From CAXTSE01 sp035554115 (GTDB lineage: Bacteria; Actinomycetota; Actinomycetes; Actinomycetales; Microbacteriaceae), in NCBI GenBank assembly GCA_035554115.1, contig DATMIW010000006.1, positions 32,145 through 96,144 on the forward strand: a stretch of 64,000 nt of DNA. Direction: 5' to 3'. Numbering within the stretch: position 1 is the first letter of the stretch; each line of letters starts with the position of its first letter. The position numbers were made by a program, and so were the translations under genes. Shown one piece after another: positions 42,830 through 52,000 of the stretch. The notes beneath the pieces are model-generated. The model was not told the origin of the DNA. It ran no database searches and saw nothing but the letters and a program-made list of their open reading frames with translations.

Positions 42830-43788
42830 ATCGTTGCCGATTCTACCGGCGGCCCCTGACGCTCGCGGGCGGCGATGCCCAGGTCGGGGTGGTCGACGAA
42901 GATGCCGTCCACACCGGATGCGATCACCTCGCCGAACTCGCGCTGCCAGTCGCCCCAGGCCGCCGGGTCGGGCCCGATACGGGAGAGCCTGGCGAGAAAT
43001 CGATTCTCGGGGCGAAGAGTCCAGACGAAGACCAGCAGACCGCGGGCGTGCGCCTGTGCGACGAGATCGGGTTCCGCGAGCAGCAGTGCCTTGGGCACGC
43101 TAATGCCGTCCACGTTCCCCACTCGTGCGGTGAGATCGTTGAGCTCGAGCGCGGCGCTGGCATCGGCATCGTCGAAAAGAACGACGTACTCGGCCCGAAT
43201 CCCCCGCGCGCGTAGCTGCCCCAGCACGGCAGGCTCGAACGACTCGATGACCAGACCCGCCCGACCCGCCGTGCCCAGCTCTGCGGCCAACAGCTCGTCG
43301 AGCGGCAGCCCTATCGAGGCGAAATAGCTGGCATGCTTCACCTCCACCACCAGGCGAACGGTGCGCCCCGTGCGAGCGGCGTGTTCGTCAACCAGGGTGA
43401 GCAGGTCACGTAGACGCAGGATCGGCTCCGTCCTGTCGAATTCGGCGGATGCCGGCCGCAGCTGGGGAAGTCGCTCGATCGCCCGCAGGGTGGACAGCTC
43501 ATCCCAGGTGAAATCTTCGGTGAACCAACCCGTCTGGCGAACCCCGTCGATGACTTTGCTCGTGCGACGGCCCGCGAATTCGGGGTGATCAGCCACGTCT
43601 GTCGTGCCGGAGATCTCATTTTCATGGCGAATTACCAGCACGCCATCGCGAGATGCCACAACGTCGGGCTCTACGGCATCCGTTCCCTGCTCGAACGCCA
43701 GCAGGTAGGCCGAGCGCGTGTGCTCGGGCCGATAACCACTGGCGCCGCGATGCCCTATGACAAGCGTTTTGGGGGGCGAAGTGGTCAC
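42826..43788 (-). CDS. Glycerophosphodiester phosphodiesterase
   Basis: 320 aa from the GTG at 43788 (VTTSPPKTLVIGHRGASGYRPEHT). GDPD-domain motifs: GHRGASGYRPEHT with catalytic His, EPDVVASRDGVLVIRHE (metal and second His), VVEVKHASYF, and the C-terminal GVDGIFVDHPDLG. Hydrolyses glycerophosphodiesters to sn-glycerol-3-phosphate. No signal peptide with this start. Longer in-frame starts would run into the divergent gene at 43812. Coupled to pcrA by a four-base overlap. Confidence 0.9.
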   Translation of the reverse strand: MTTSPPKTLVIGHRGASGYRPEHTRSAYLLAFEQGTDAVEPDVVASRDGVLVIRHENEISGTTDVADHPEFAGRRTSKVIDGVRQTGWFTEDFTWDELSTLRAIERLPQLRPASAEFDRTEPILRLRDLLTLVDEHAARTGRTVRLVVEVKHASYFASIGLPLDELLAAELGTAGRAGLVIESFEPAVLGQLRARGIRAEYVVLFDDADASAALELNDLTARVGNVDGISVPKALLLAEPDLVAQAHARGLLVFVWTLRPENRFLARLSRIGPDPAAWGDWQREFGEVIASGVDGIFVDHPDLGIAARERQGPPVESATI

Positions 43789-43797
43789 CTCGCACAG

Positions 43798-43803
43798 GAT
43801 AAT
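43798..43803 (+). promoter_or_regulatory. Candidate -10 box, leaderless promoter for the zinc-ribbon gene
   Basis: GATAAT ends 8 bases before the ATG at 43812, placing a start site on or beside the codon. The divergent GDPD start is only 23 bases away. Confidence 0.4.
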
Positions 43804-43811
43804 CTCCCAGC

Positions 43812-44900
43812 ATGACTGCCTGTGCGACATGTGCCCGGACAGTTCAGCCTGCCTGGAAGTTCTGCATTTACTGCGGCGCCAAGGTGGAACGACCCGAGGC
43901 TGCTGCGGCGCCCGAGTCGGCACCCGAGCCCCCACTCGCGACTCAGCCCGAGCCGCCGCCCGCACCCGAGCCCGAGCCCGAGCCGAACATCATGCTCGAC
44001 ACCCCGATCCTGCCGCCGCTGTCGTTGAGCCCGGATCCCGCAGGTCCAGCGCTCACGGCTGCGGCGCCAGCCCCTGGGCCCGCCGCTGCTGAGCCTGTCG
44101 TCGCTGGGCCTGTCGCTCCTCCGGAACCACGCATTGGTCCGCTCGCACGGGTCCTGGAGATGACGTCCACCCGCTCGCGGCGAGCCCGTGCCGCGAGGGA
44201 AGACGACGACGCAGAGGGTCCACGGTCGCGGCGTTCGCGACCGCTGCCCGCTCCCGTTCTCATCCCCGACACAACGGGACCGATTCTCGCCGCACCGTTC
44301 ACGCAGCCCGCGTCCCTCACCGAACCGGAGCTCGAAGTCTCGGAGGATGCAGAGGATGAGCCCGCCGCAGAAGGTGCCGTCGAATCCGAATCCGCACACC
44401 AAGCAGCGGCCGAACCAGACACCGATAACGACACCCGCAGCACAGGCATCATCGACGATCTGGGCGAGGCCGACCTCAGCATCCACCACCTGGAGCTGCC
44501 CGAGCTGACTTTCCCCGAACGCGACGCGCACGCGCCCGAACTCGGCACGGAATTCTCCACCGCGTCCGCTCCGATAGCCATATTGACGAGCCCTGAAAGC
44601 ACGGCAGAGTCGGCATCACACACGGTCTCTGAGGTGCACGCCGATGTCGAGGCGTGGGAAGACGAGGACTGGGACGAAGACGACCGCGCGGGCTCGGTCA
44701 ACACGCTCGCGATCATCGCCCTCGCGATGGGTGTGCTCGCGAGCCCGCTTGCCGCGCTGTTCGGGCACCTCGCCCTGTCGCAACTGAAGGTGTCTGCGGA
44801 ACGCGGCGTAACCCCGGCCTGGATCGCCATCGTGCTCGGATACCTGTGGCTGGGTGCGTGGATCGTGTTCGGTATCAGCTACCTGATGACGAATGGCTGA
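43812..44900 (+). CDS. Zinc-ribbon protein with low-complexity middle and C-terminal DUF4190-like membrane part
   Basis: 362 aa. N-terminal zinc ribbon with two CxxC pairs (CATC and CIYC). A long disordered region rich in Pro/Glu/Ala follows (about 30-290), including a run of Pro-Glu dipeptides encoded by a short tandem repeat at 43960-43985. Two C-terminal helices (TLAIIALAMGVLASPLAALFGHLALSQL and WIAIVLGYLWLGAWIVFGISY) resemble DUF4190. Function unknown. Overlaps the next gene by 8 bases. Confidence 0.7.
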   Translation: MTACATCARTVQPAWKFCIYCGAKVERPEAAAAPESAPEPPLATQPEPPPAPEPEPEPNIMLDTPILPPLSLSPDPAGPALTAAAPAPGPAAAEPVVAGPVAPPEPRIGPLARVLEMTSTRSRRARAAREDDDAEGPRSRRSRPLPAPVLIPDTTGPILAAPFTQPASLTEPELEVSEDAEDEPAAEGAVESESAHQAAAEPDTDNDTRSTGIIDDLGEADLSIHHLELPELTFPERDAHAPELGTEFSTASAPIAILTSPESTAESASHTVSEVHADVEAWEDEDWDEDDRAGSVNTLAIIALAMGVLASPLAALFGHLALSQLKVSAERGVTPAWIAIVLGYLWLGAWIVFGISYLMTNG

Positions 44901-45396
44901 CGCCTCCCCACGACAACCGTGGCTCGAACCCAGTTTGCGCGTGCCGCTGCACTGGGGTTTCGCACGCAGCCGAAGCTGGGGCGGGCTGACCCTGATCATT
45001 GCAGGCGCTGTCGCGATGGTGGGTTCGACCTATTACAGCCAGCCGATCTTCGTGGGTGGCATTGTGATGCATCTGCTCGGCTGGTGTGTGATGCCCGCTG
45101 CGGGATGGCGCCGCGCCGTTGCCCTGGTGCCGTCGCTCGTCGCGGTGGCCGCTTTGCTCGGCGGTCCGCAGTTCATGTTCCTGCTCGTACTTCCGGCCGC
45201 CGCCTGGTTGCTCGTGCGACACCGGCCGGGGCGGTCCTATGCGACGCTGATCGTCGCGGCCGCAGGCACCTTCGCGGTCAGCCGTGCGTTCAGCGCCTTC
45301 GCCGATATGCCGCTCGCCCTCGCTATCGGCCTCGCCGCTGTCGTGGCGTCAGCGTGGCTTGCTCGTGCGCTCGACGCCCTTATTCCCACTCGATAG
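44893..45396 (+). CDS. Conserved membrane protein, 167 aa
   Basis: Four or five hydrophobic helices (LTLIIAGAVAMVGSTYY, FVGGIVMHLLGWCVMPA, VALVPSLVAVAALLGG, FLLVLPAAAWLLV, and the last AIGLAAVVASAWLARAL). No motif recognised. Starts within the previous gene (8-base overlap) and its 3' end overlaps convergent guaA by 17 bases. Confidence 0.6.
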   Translation: MADASPRQPWLEPSLRVPLHWGFARSRSWGGLTLIIAGAVAMVGSTYYSQPIFVGGIVMHLLGWCVMPAAGWRRAVALVPSLVAVAALLGGPQFMFLLVLPAAAWLLVRHRPGRSYATLIVAAAGTFAVSRAFSAFADMPLALAIGLAAVVASAWLARALDALIPTR

Positions 45397-47005
45397 TGCC
45401 CGGCGGCTTCGAGGTCACGTCGAGCACGACCCGGTTGACGCCCGACACCTCATTGGTGATGCGGGTCGAGATGCGCGCCAGAACGTCGTAGGGCAGTCGC
45501 GTCCAGTCGGCCGTCATCGCGTCCTCGCTCGACACCGGCCTCAGCACGATCGGGTGCCCGTAGGAGCGTCCGTCCCCCTGCACGCCCACCGACCGGACAT
45601 CGGCGAGCAGAACAACCGGGCACTGCCAGATCTCGCCGTCGAGGCCCGCTGCCGTCAGCTCTTCCCGCGCGATCGCGTCGGCCTGACGGAGCAGAGCGAG
45701 ACGATCACGGGTGACCGCACCGACGATCCGGATGCCGAGGCCGGGCCCCGGAAAGGGCTGACGGGCAACGATCACCTCCGGCAATCCGAGCTCGCGCCCG
45801 ATCGCCCGAACCTCGTCTTTGAACAGGGTGCGCAAGGGCTCGACCAGATCGAACTGCAGGTCTTCGGGCAGGCCACCCACGTTGTGGTGGCTCTTGATGT
45901 TGGCGGTCCCTGTGCCTCCGCCAGACTCCACGACATCCGGATACAGCGTGCCCTGCACGAGGAACTTGATCGGCTCGCCGTCAGACGCCGCCTCAGCGAC
46001 GAGTTCGGCAGCCGCCGACTCGAAGGAGCGAATGAACTCGCGCCCGATGATCTTGCGCTTTGTCTCGGGGTCGGTGACGCCATCGAGTGCGTCGAGGAAC
46101 TGGTCGACGGCATCGACGGTGACGAGCCGGACTCCGGTGGAGGCGACGTAGTCCTCTTCCACCTGCCGGCGCTCGTCCTGCCGCAGCAGGCCGTGATCCA
46201 CGAAAATGCAGACCAGCTGGTCTCCGACGGCCTCGTGCACGATTGCGGCGGCGACCGCCGAATCCACCCCGCCGGAGAGCCCGCAAATCACGCGTCCGCT
46301 GCCGACCTGAGCGCGGATCTTCTCGACCTGCTCGGCGATAACGTTGCCGCTGTTCCAATCGGCCGGGATGCCCGCCGCGTCGTGCAGGAAGTTCTCGAGC
46401 ACGCGCTGGCCGTGCGCGGAGTGCTTGACCTCGGGGTGCCATTGCACGCCGTAGAGCTTGCGCTCATCGCTCGCGAACGCGGCCACGGGGGTCGAGGCGC
46501 TGGAGGCGAGAACCGTGAAGCCGGCGGGTGCCTCGACGACCGAATCGCCATGGCTCATCCAGGCGTTCTGCTCCTCGGGTTGTCCCGCCAAGAAGGTTCC
46601 GCCCGGCGCCGTCAACCGCACGGCCGTCGACCCGTATTCGCGATTGCCGGTCTTGTCGACGCGCCCCCCGAGCTGCTGCGCCATCACCTGGAAGCCGTAG
46701 CAGATGCCAAGGGTCGGCACTCCGAGCTGCAGGATGCCAGGGTCGAGATCCGGCGAACCGGCCTCGTAGACGCTCGAAGGCCCGCCACTCAGGACGATGC
46801 CGGCCGGGTTTTTCGCGGCCACCTCAGCCGCGCTGATCGTGTGCGGCACGATTTCGCTGTAGACACCGGCTTCGCGCACGCGGCGAGCGATCAGCTGCGC
46901 GTACTGCGCACCGAAGTCAACGACGAGAACGGGATGCGCCTCCGCACCTTCCGCGCGCGCCGCGGCACCCGAATCCTGTGCCGCCGCGCCCGAAATCCCG
47001 CTCAT
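45380..47005 (-). CDS. guaA: GMP synthase (glutamine-hydrolysing)
   Basis: XMP to GMP. 541 aa: glutamine amidotransferase domain (PVLVVDFGAQYAQLIARRVREAGVY, nucleophile LGICYGFQ, HPEVKHS) then ATP pyrophosphatase domain with P-loop VICGLSGGVDSAVAAAIV, and dimerisation C-terminus ending VLDVTSKPPGTIEWE. Start overlaps the DUF3817 gene as ATGA. A short Ala-rich N-terminal extension precedes the domain. Confidence 0.97.
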   Translation of the reverse strand: MSGISGAAAQDSGAAARAEGAEAHPVLVVDFGAQYAQLIARRVREAGVYSEIVPHTISAAEVAAKNPAGIVLSGGPSSVYEAGSPDLDPGILQLGVPTLGICYGFQVMAQQLGGRVDKTGNREYGSTAVRLTAPGGTFLAGQPEEQNAWMSHGDSVVEAPAGFTVLASSASTPVAAFASDERKLYGVQWHPEVKHSAHGQRVLENFLHDAAGIPADWNSGNVIAEQVEKIRAQVGSGRVICGLSGGVDSAVAAAIVHEAVGDQLVCIFVDHGLLRQDERRQVEEDYVASTGVRLVTVDAVDQFLDALDGVTDPETKRKIIGREFIRSFESAAAELVAEAASDGEPIKFLVQGTLYPDVVESGGGTGTANIKSHHNVGGLPEDLQFDLVEPLRTLFKDEVRAIGRELGLPEVIVARQPFPGPGLGIRIVGAVTRDRLALLRQADAIAREELTAAGLDGEIWQCPVVLLADVRSVGVQGDGRSYGHPIVLRPVSSEDAMTADWTRLPYDVLARISTRITNEVSGVNRVVLDVTSKPPGTIEWE

Positions 47006-47433
47006 GCGGAGACCTCGACTCGTTGCGCCGCTTCGGCCTCAGCGATCCGCGTGTGCACATAGCGGGGCACCTGGAACTCGAATACGAACGACAGGAACGG
47101 CACAATGCCTCCGAGAGCGATGACCAGGAAGCGCCCGAAGCTGAATCGCAGCAGGCGCCAGAGCAGGAAGTCGAGTCCGAGGTAGAGCACATACAGCCAG
47201 CCATGCACCGATAGCAGCACGACCGAAAGGTTGACGCCTGTGAGGTGCCCTACCTGCGTGAGTGCGAGCACACCGAACGGTCCGTTGAACTCGATATCGA
47301 GGTGGAATCCGTAGCGCAGCACCATCATGACGACGAGGGCGAGCAGGAAAACGCCCGTCAGCATCGCCGAGACGCGGTACACCTTGAGCACCGCCCGAAT
47401 TCGAGGAGCATCAAGGGCACGGGTGTTCGGCAT
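47002..47433 (-). CDS. DUF3817-domain membrane protein
   Basis: 143 aa, three helices. Family text: LKVYRVSAMLTGVFLLALVVMMVLRY, HGWLYVLYLGLDFLLWRLLRFS and GGIVPFLSFVFEFQVPRYVHTRI. Actinobacterial integral membrane protein of unknown role. Coupled to guaA by ATGA, follows the SURF1 gene by 4 bases. Confidence 0.85.
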   Translation of the reverse strand: MPNTRALDAPRIRAVLKVYRVSAMLTGVFLLALVVMMVLRYGFHLDIEFNGPFGVLALTQVGHLTGVNLSVVLLSVHGWLYVLYLGLDFLLWRLLRFSFGRFLVIALGGIVPFLSFVFEFQVPRYVHTRIAEAEAAQRVEVSA

Positions 47434-47437
47434 GCGC

Positions 47438-48235
47438 CTAGTCTACGGTCGGCTCGCCGAGCTCTTTCTCGACCGCGTCGCGCACGATCCGGTACCAAAG
47501 GTAGATCGCGAAACCCGCGAACAGCACCCATTCGATCGCATAAAACACGTTGAGCAGATTGAAACTGACCTCGCGCACGGGCTCCGGCGAAATGATCTTC
47601 TCGAGGCCCGGTGTCGGCTGTGCCAGCACGAGGTACCCGCCGTACACCGATCCCACCTTCGGCCACTCGTTGATCAGTTCGGGCACCGCCATTGCGCTCT
47701 GCTGGCTGGCTTCAAAATTGGATTGGATGGGCGACTCGCTCGGCAGATACCGTCCGGACAGGGTGCCCGACAGTTCCGCGCTCGCCTCCGCCTTTTCTGC
47801 AGTCGCCCGGTCTGGGGCCCACCCCACCGCAACGGCGAGAGACACCTTGTCGTCAGTCACAAGATGACCGACCAGCCAATAGCCGGATGCCGTGCCGTTG
47901 TTTCGATCGGACAGCACCGACCAGTCCCCCGGCACACTCGTCGCATCAACGGTTACCCGCTGCCCGAGCTGCGGCTGCAGGACGGGCGAATCCGGATGGG
48001 CGACACTCGTCAATGGAACCGCCACCTCGGTGTCGCGTGCCGCGTCGGTGCGCCCCACGGTGTCGATGCTGCGGGAGAGCTGCCACTGTCCGAGACCGGC
48101 GAACCCTGCCGCGATCCCGAGTGCAAGCACGAGCGCCGCGATCCAGCGCGGCCGTCGGGCAACACGGCCGAAGTGTCCCGCCACCGAACGCGGCGGGGCT
48201 GGAATGCTCGGCTCGTCGTGGGTGAGCTCGGTCAT
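47438..48235 (-). CDS. SURF1-family protein
   Basis: 265 aa. Helix near the N-terminus (WIAALVLALGIAAGFAGLGQWQLSR) with the G-x-x-Q-W-x-L-x-R SURF1 signature, a periplasmic domain with YLPSESPIQSNFEASQQSAMAVPELI, and a second helix (IEWVLFAGFAIYLWYRIV) near the C-terminus. SURF1 proteins aid heme a insertion into cytochrome aa3 oxidase. Starts with a one-base overlap (TGATG) with the antiporter gene. Confidence 0.85.
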   Translation of the reverse strand: MTELTHDEPSIPAPPRSVAGHFGRVARRPRWIAALVLALGIAAGFAGLGQWQLSRSIDTVGRTDAARDTEVAVPLTSVAHPDSPVLQPQLGQRVTVDATSVPGDWSVLSDRNNGTASGYWLVGHLVTDDKVSLAVAVGWAPDRATAEKAEASAELSGTLSGRYLPSESPIQSNFEASQQSAMAVPELINEWPKVGSVYGGYLVLAQPTPGLEKIISPEPVREVSFNLLNVFYAIEWVLFAGFAIYLWYRIVRDAVEKELGEPTVD

Positions 48236-49551
48236 CAGTACTCCGGATCTCGGGGCGGCTCGGGTGGTGCCGGCATTCCGGCGTCATCGAGCGCGAGCTC
48301 GTCCTCGACCCCGCCTGCCATCGCCGCCTCGGCGAGCGCGAACTCGCGCTCCCGCTGCAGATCGACAGCCGCGGGCGTTCGACGCCGACGGGTAAACAGG
48401 AACGCCCCAGCGCGCTCGGAATTGACGGCGAGAAGGGGACCGACAATCGCCATGATGAGCACGTAGAGGCCGGCGAACGGCGTCAGGCGGGAATCGAGGC
48501 CGGCAGCGGCGGCCAGGGTGGCGAGGATGAGCGCAAACTCGCCCCGGTTCTGCAGCATGCCGCTGACGTTGAGACCCTCAGCGGGCGTGAGCCCGTTGAG
48601 GCGGGCGATCAGCTGGCCACCCGCCGTGTTGACCACCAGCGTCATCACGACTGCCACAATCACGGGCACCACGACGCCCCCGAACGCTGTCACGTTGAGC
48701 GCGAGCCCGAAGTTGAGGAAGAAGAAGGCGCCGAATACATCGCGCATCGGCAGCGCAAGACCCTCGATGCGAGAGCGGAAGCGGGTGGCGCCGAGAACGA
48801 GACCGATGAGGAAGGCGCCGATAGCATCCGAAACCCCGATCATCTCGCCGATACCGCCGAATGCGACAGCGAGACCGAAGAACAGGATCGTGAACAGCTC
48901 ATCGTCTTTGGTCGCGATCAGACGCGACACAATACGACCGCCCCAGCGAGCGAGGGCGAACATGCCCACGAGGAACGCAAATGAGTAGAGCAACTTCAGC
49001 ACGACGGCCCAGACGTCGGTGTCATCGCCGATGATGACCGTCACAATCGCAAGGTAGATCGCGATGAAAATGTCTTCGACAACCGCGATTCCCAGGATGA
49101 CGGGGGTTTCGCGGTTGGCGAGGCGTTTGAGTTCGATGAGCAGTTTGGTGATGATCGCGCTGGATGACACGGCCGTCATACCCGCGATGACGAGCGCCTC
49201 ACGCGTGCCCCAGCCCACCCACATCCCGAACCCGAAGCCGACAGCCATGTTGATGGCGATACGGGTGCCACCTGACAGCAGGAGCGCTTTCGCGTTGCCG
49301 AAGAACTCTTCCTGGTCGAATTCGAGGCCGAGGCTGAAAAGCAGGAATATCAGACCGAAGGTTGCGACCAGCTCCACGCTCGCGGCGGGCACGGAGATCG
49401 GGACGAAGGCCGTTTGAGGGCTCGCGAGCAGACCTACCGCCATGTAGATCGGGATCGCCGGCAATCCGATCAGTTTGCCGAGACGCCCGAGCACATAGGC
49501 GGCGACGAACAGGATGCCGAGTTCGAGCAGGTCAGTGCCCAGGTGCTCCAC
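48235..49551 (-). CDS. CPA2-family cation:proton antiporter (KhtU/KefB-like)
   Basis: 438 aa membrane protein with about 12 helices. FLLFSLGLEFDQEEFFG, TAVSSSAIITKLLIELKRL and LGIAVVEDIFIAIYL carry the acidic ion-binding site; LMQNRGEFALIL-like GMLQNRGEFALILATLAAA is the second family motif. The acidic tail (VEDELALDDAGMPAPPEPPRDPE) is cytosolic. The upstream gene encodes its KhtT-like regulatory subunit, so the pair probably forms a regulated K+/H+ exporter. Confidence 0.88.
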   Translation of the reverse strand: MEHLGTDLLELGILFVAAYVLGRLGKLIGLPAIPIYMAVGLLASPQTAFVPISVPAASVELVATFGLIFLLFSLGLEFDQEEFFGNAKALLLSGGTRIAINMAVGFGFGMWVGWGTREALVIAGMTAVSSSAIITKLLIELKRLANRETPVILGIAVVEDIFIAIYLAIVTVIIGDDTDVWAVVLKLLYSFAFLVGMFALARWGGRIVSRLIATKDDELFTILFFGLAVAFGGIGEMIGVSDAIGAFLIGLVLGATRFRSRIEGLALPMRDVFGAFFFLNFGLALNVTAFGGVVVPVIVAVVMTLVVNTAGGQLIARLNGLTPAEGLNVSGMLQNRGEFALILATLAAAAGLDSRLTPFAGLYVLIMAIVGPLLAVNSERAGAFLFTRRRRTPAAVDLQREREFALAEAAMAGGVEDELALDDAGMPAPPEPPRDPEY

Positions 49552-49554
49552 GGA

Positions 49555-50088
49555 TCAGCTTCCGGGTGGCGCGCTGACGGAGTCCACGGGCGCTTTCGTG
49601 AACTCTCCTGTGCGATAGAACTGGAACGCCTTCGCGACCTTCTCGGGCGCGCCCGCCACCACGAGGGTGTCTCCCGGGAAGACCTTGAAGTCGGCGTCGG
49701 GGGCGGGGTTCGCGGATTCACCCCGTACGACGGCGACAACCGTCACGCCGGGCAGGCCGCGGGTCGTCATATTGCCAAGGGGCTGGCCCGCGATATGCGC
49801 CTCGTAGTCGACGTGGAACCAGTCGATGCTGAGGCCGGGGATCTGGTCGAGACCGGTTAGGGATTCGGTGATGCGGGTGCCGCCGAGAAGCTCAGCAAGA
49901 GTGTGGGCCTCATCTTCGTCGAGGCGGAGGCTGACCTTGCGCGCGTCGCCGTCTTCCGCGTCGGCGAAAGTGATGAGGTCGCTATGACCCGAGCGGTGGG
50001 TGATGACGCCCACTTTGCCGCCGTCGTCCGACACGAAGGTGTGCAGCACGCCCACACCGGGGAGCTTGACCCGTCGGACGTCGACCAT
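49555..50088 (-). CDS. KhtT-like regulatory subunit with RCK_C domain
   Basis: 177 aa. N-terminal domain (VRRVKLPGVGVLHTFVSDDGGKVGVITHRSG) and C-terminal TrkA-C/RCK_C domain (GLPGVTVVAVVRGESANPAPDADFKVFPGDTLVVAGAPEKVAKAFQF). In Bacillus KhtT gates KhtU and binds c-di-AMP through this domain; same arrangement here. Three bases separate it from the antiporter. RBS GGAGGA supports the start. Confidence 0.87.
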   Translation of the reverse strand: MVDVRRVKLPGVGVLHTFVSDDGGKVGVITHRSGHSDLITFADAEDGDARKVSLRLDEDEAHTLAELLGGTRITESLTGLDQIPGLSIDWFHVDYEAHIAGQPLGNMTTRGLPGVTVVAVVRGESANPAPDADFKVFPGDTLVVAGAPEKVAKAFQFYRTGEFTKAPVDSVSAPPGS

Positions 50089-50239
50089 GGGGGATCCTCC
50101 AGATTGTCAGGAACAACACGATTCTACGTCGTGTGTTCTGCAGGAGCCGGGCGTTCCGCAGGACGCGAACGGCAACACCCATGTGATTGCAGGACGGATC
50201 TCCTGCATACCGCCCTTCGGCAGGCATCGCCGGATGGGG
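50089..50239 (-). promoter_or_regulatory. Promoter region of the antiporter operon with repeats
   Basis: On the minus strand a TAGAAT -10 (50121-50126) lies inside an inverted repeat ACACGA-N7-TCGTGT (50116-50134). Upstream, GTTCYGCAGGA occurs twice with 18-bp spacing (50135 and 50153), and TGCAGGA-N6-TCCTGCA forms a 7-bp hairpin (50188-50207). The hairpin may end glpD; the repeats may be regulator sites. Confidence 0.4.
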
Positions 50240-51958
50240 CTAGGGCTGGGCGTCGGGGGCCGTGAGGCGCACGCGGTCGGCGCTTGCGTCATCCGGTTGC
50301 AATTGGCTTGCTCGCTCGGCGTCGACGCGCGCGAGGTATCGCGCGGTCTCGTCGGCGATGCGGTCGGGCGACCAGCCGAGGGCCTCACCCATGAGGGATG
50401 CCGCAACAGGGGCCGCGGACACGCCCCGATCCCAGGCCTCGATTGACATTCGCGTACGGCGCGCCAGGACGTCGTCGAGGTGCAGCGCGCCCTCGTGGGT
50501 CGCGGCGTAGACGACTTCGGCCGCCAGATAGTCGTCGGTTCCGGGAAGGGTCTCGGCCAGTTCCGATCGCTCGCCGATCAGCGCCACCACCTCATCGGCG
50601 AGCGCACCGAAACGGTTTAGCAGGTGCTCGACCTGGGGTCGCGTCAACCCTGACTCACGTGCCGTGAGGTAGCGACGGTTCCAGGCAGCGGAGTACCCCT
50701 CGGCCCCCATAACCGGGATCTGCTCGGTGATGCTCGGCGACACGCGCCCGTCGAGAGCGCGCACGGCCTCGTCTATCGCATCCTTCGCCATGACGCGGTA
50801 GGTCGTCCATTTGCCGCCGGCCACCAGCACGAGCCCCGGCACGGTGTGCACGACGAGATGCTCGCGGCTGAGCTTCGACGTTTCGTCGCTCTCCCCTGCG
50901 AGGAGGGGACGGAGCCCGGCGAATACACCCTCGACGTCGTCACGCGTCAGCGGAACAGCCAGCACCTCGTTGACCTTCGCAAGGAGATAGTCGATGTCGG
51001 CGGAGGTCGCCGCCGGGTGGGCTTTGTCGAGATGCCAATCGGTGTCGGTCGTGCCGATCAGCCAGTGCCGACCCCAGGGGATCACAAACAGCACGCTCTT
51101 CTCGGTGCGCAGCAGCAGCCCCACCTTCGAGCGGAATCTGTCGCGCGGCACCACGAGGTGCACACCCTTCGACGCGCGCACCTGGATCTTGCCGCGCTCA
51201 CCGACCATTGCCTGCGTCTCATCCGTCCAGACCCCGGTGGCGTTGACGACCTGCTTGGCCCGGATTTCAAACCGCTCGTCGTTCTCGAGGTTATGCACCT
51301 GCACGCCGACGACGCGCTCACCCTCGCGCAAGAAGCCGACGACCTTCACCCGGCTGGCGACATGAGCGCCATACGCCGACGCGGTGCGAGCAAGCATCGC
51401 CACGTAGCGCGCGTCGTCAACCTGCGCATCCGAGTACACGAGCCCACCCGTGAAGGCATCCGGATGCAGGCTCGGCGCGGCTCGCAGAAGCTGCCGTCGC
51501 GTGAGGTGGCGGTGATGCGGCACCCCCGGCGACCGCCGCCCCGAGAGGCTGAACAGGTCATACAAGGCCATACCCGCGCCGATATACAGCCTCTCGAAAA
51601 GGGGCTTCGTGAGCGGGTAGATGAAGCGAACCGGCTTGACCAGGTGCGGCGCCAGTTGCTGCAACAGCAGGCCGCGTTCTTTGAGGGCTTCGCGCACGAG
51701 CCGGAAATCGAGCTGTTCGAGATAGCGGATGCCGCCGTGCACGAGCTTGGAGCTGCGGCTTGACGTGCCCGAAGCCCAGTCACGTGCCTCAACGAGTCCG
51801 ACGTTGAGGCCGCGCGTCACCGCATCCAGAGCTGATCCGGTGCCGACGATTCCGCCGCCGACCACCAGGATGTCGAGCTCTGTTTCACGCAACCGACGCA
51901 GTGCCTCGACGCGCTCGGCGGGCCCCAGTCTCCTCGAATCCACTCGCTTAGCATCCAC
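50240..51958 (-). CDS. glpD: Glycerol-3-phosphate dehydrogenase (quinone-linked)
   Basis: 572 aa FAD enzyme at the membrane oxidising sn-glycerol-3-phosphate to DHAP. Dinucleotide-binding GGGIVGTGSALDAVTRGLNVGLVEARD, DAO signature GTSSRSSKLVHGGIRYLEQLDF, VNATGVWTDE, GGKWTTYRVMAKDAI near the FAD site, and the GlpO-type C-terminal domain. Glycerol-3-phosphate may come from the GDPD enzyme encoded about 6 kb away. Confidence 0.95.
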   Translation of the reverse strand: MDAKRVDSRRLGPAERVEALRRLRETELDILVVGGGIVGTGSALDAVTRGLNVGLVEARDWASGTSSRSSKLVHGGIRYLEQLDFRLVREALKERGLLLQQLAPHLVKPVRFIYPLTKPLFERLYIGAGMALYDLFSLSGRRSPGVPHHRHLTRRQLLRAAPSLHPDAFTGGLVYSDAQVDDARYVAMLARTASAYGAHVASRVKVVGFLREGERVVGVQVHNLENDERFEIRAKQVVNATGVWTDETQAMVGERGKIQVRASKGVHLVVPRDRFRSKVGLLLRTEKSVLFVIPWGRHWLIGTTDTDWHLDKAHPAATSADIDYLLAKVNEVLAVPLTRDDVEGVFAGLRPLLAGESDETSKLSREHLVVHTVPGLVLVAGGKWTTYRVMAKDAIDEAVRALDGRVSPSITEQIPVMGAEGYSAAWNRRYLTARESGLTRPQVEHLLNRFGALADEVVALIGERSELAETLPGTDDYLAAEVVYAATHEGALHLDDVLARRTRMSIEAWDRGVSAAPVAASLMGEALGWSPDRIADETARYLARVDAERASQLQPDDASADRVRLTAPDAQP

Positions 51959-52000
51959 GCGAGCAGCCTACGTCTGGCCGCTGACAGGAGGCCGGGCGGC

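Noticed and set aside
41384..42859. 491-codon open frame opposite pcrA
   Set aside because: Antisense to all helicase motifs of pcrA; composition is that of a mirror frame.
50089..50239. c-di-AMP (ydaO-type) riboswitch upstream of the antiporter pair
   Set aside because: The conserved ydaO elements are not present; only short repeats and a small hairpin are visible.
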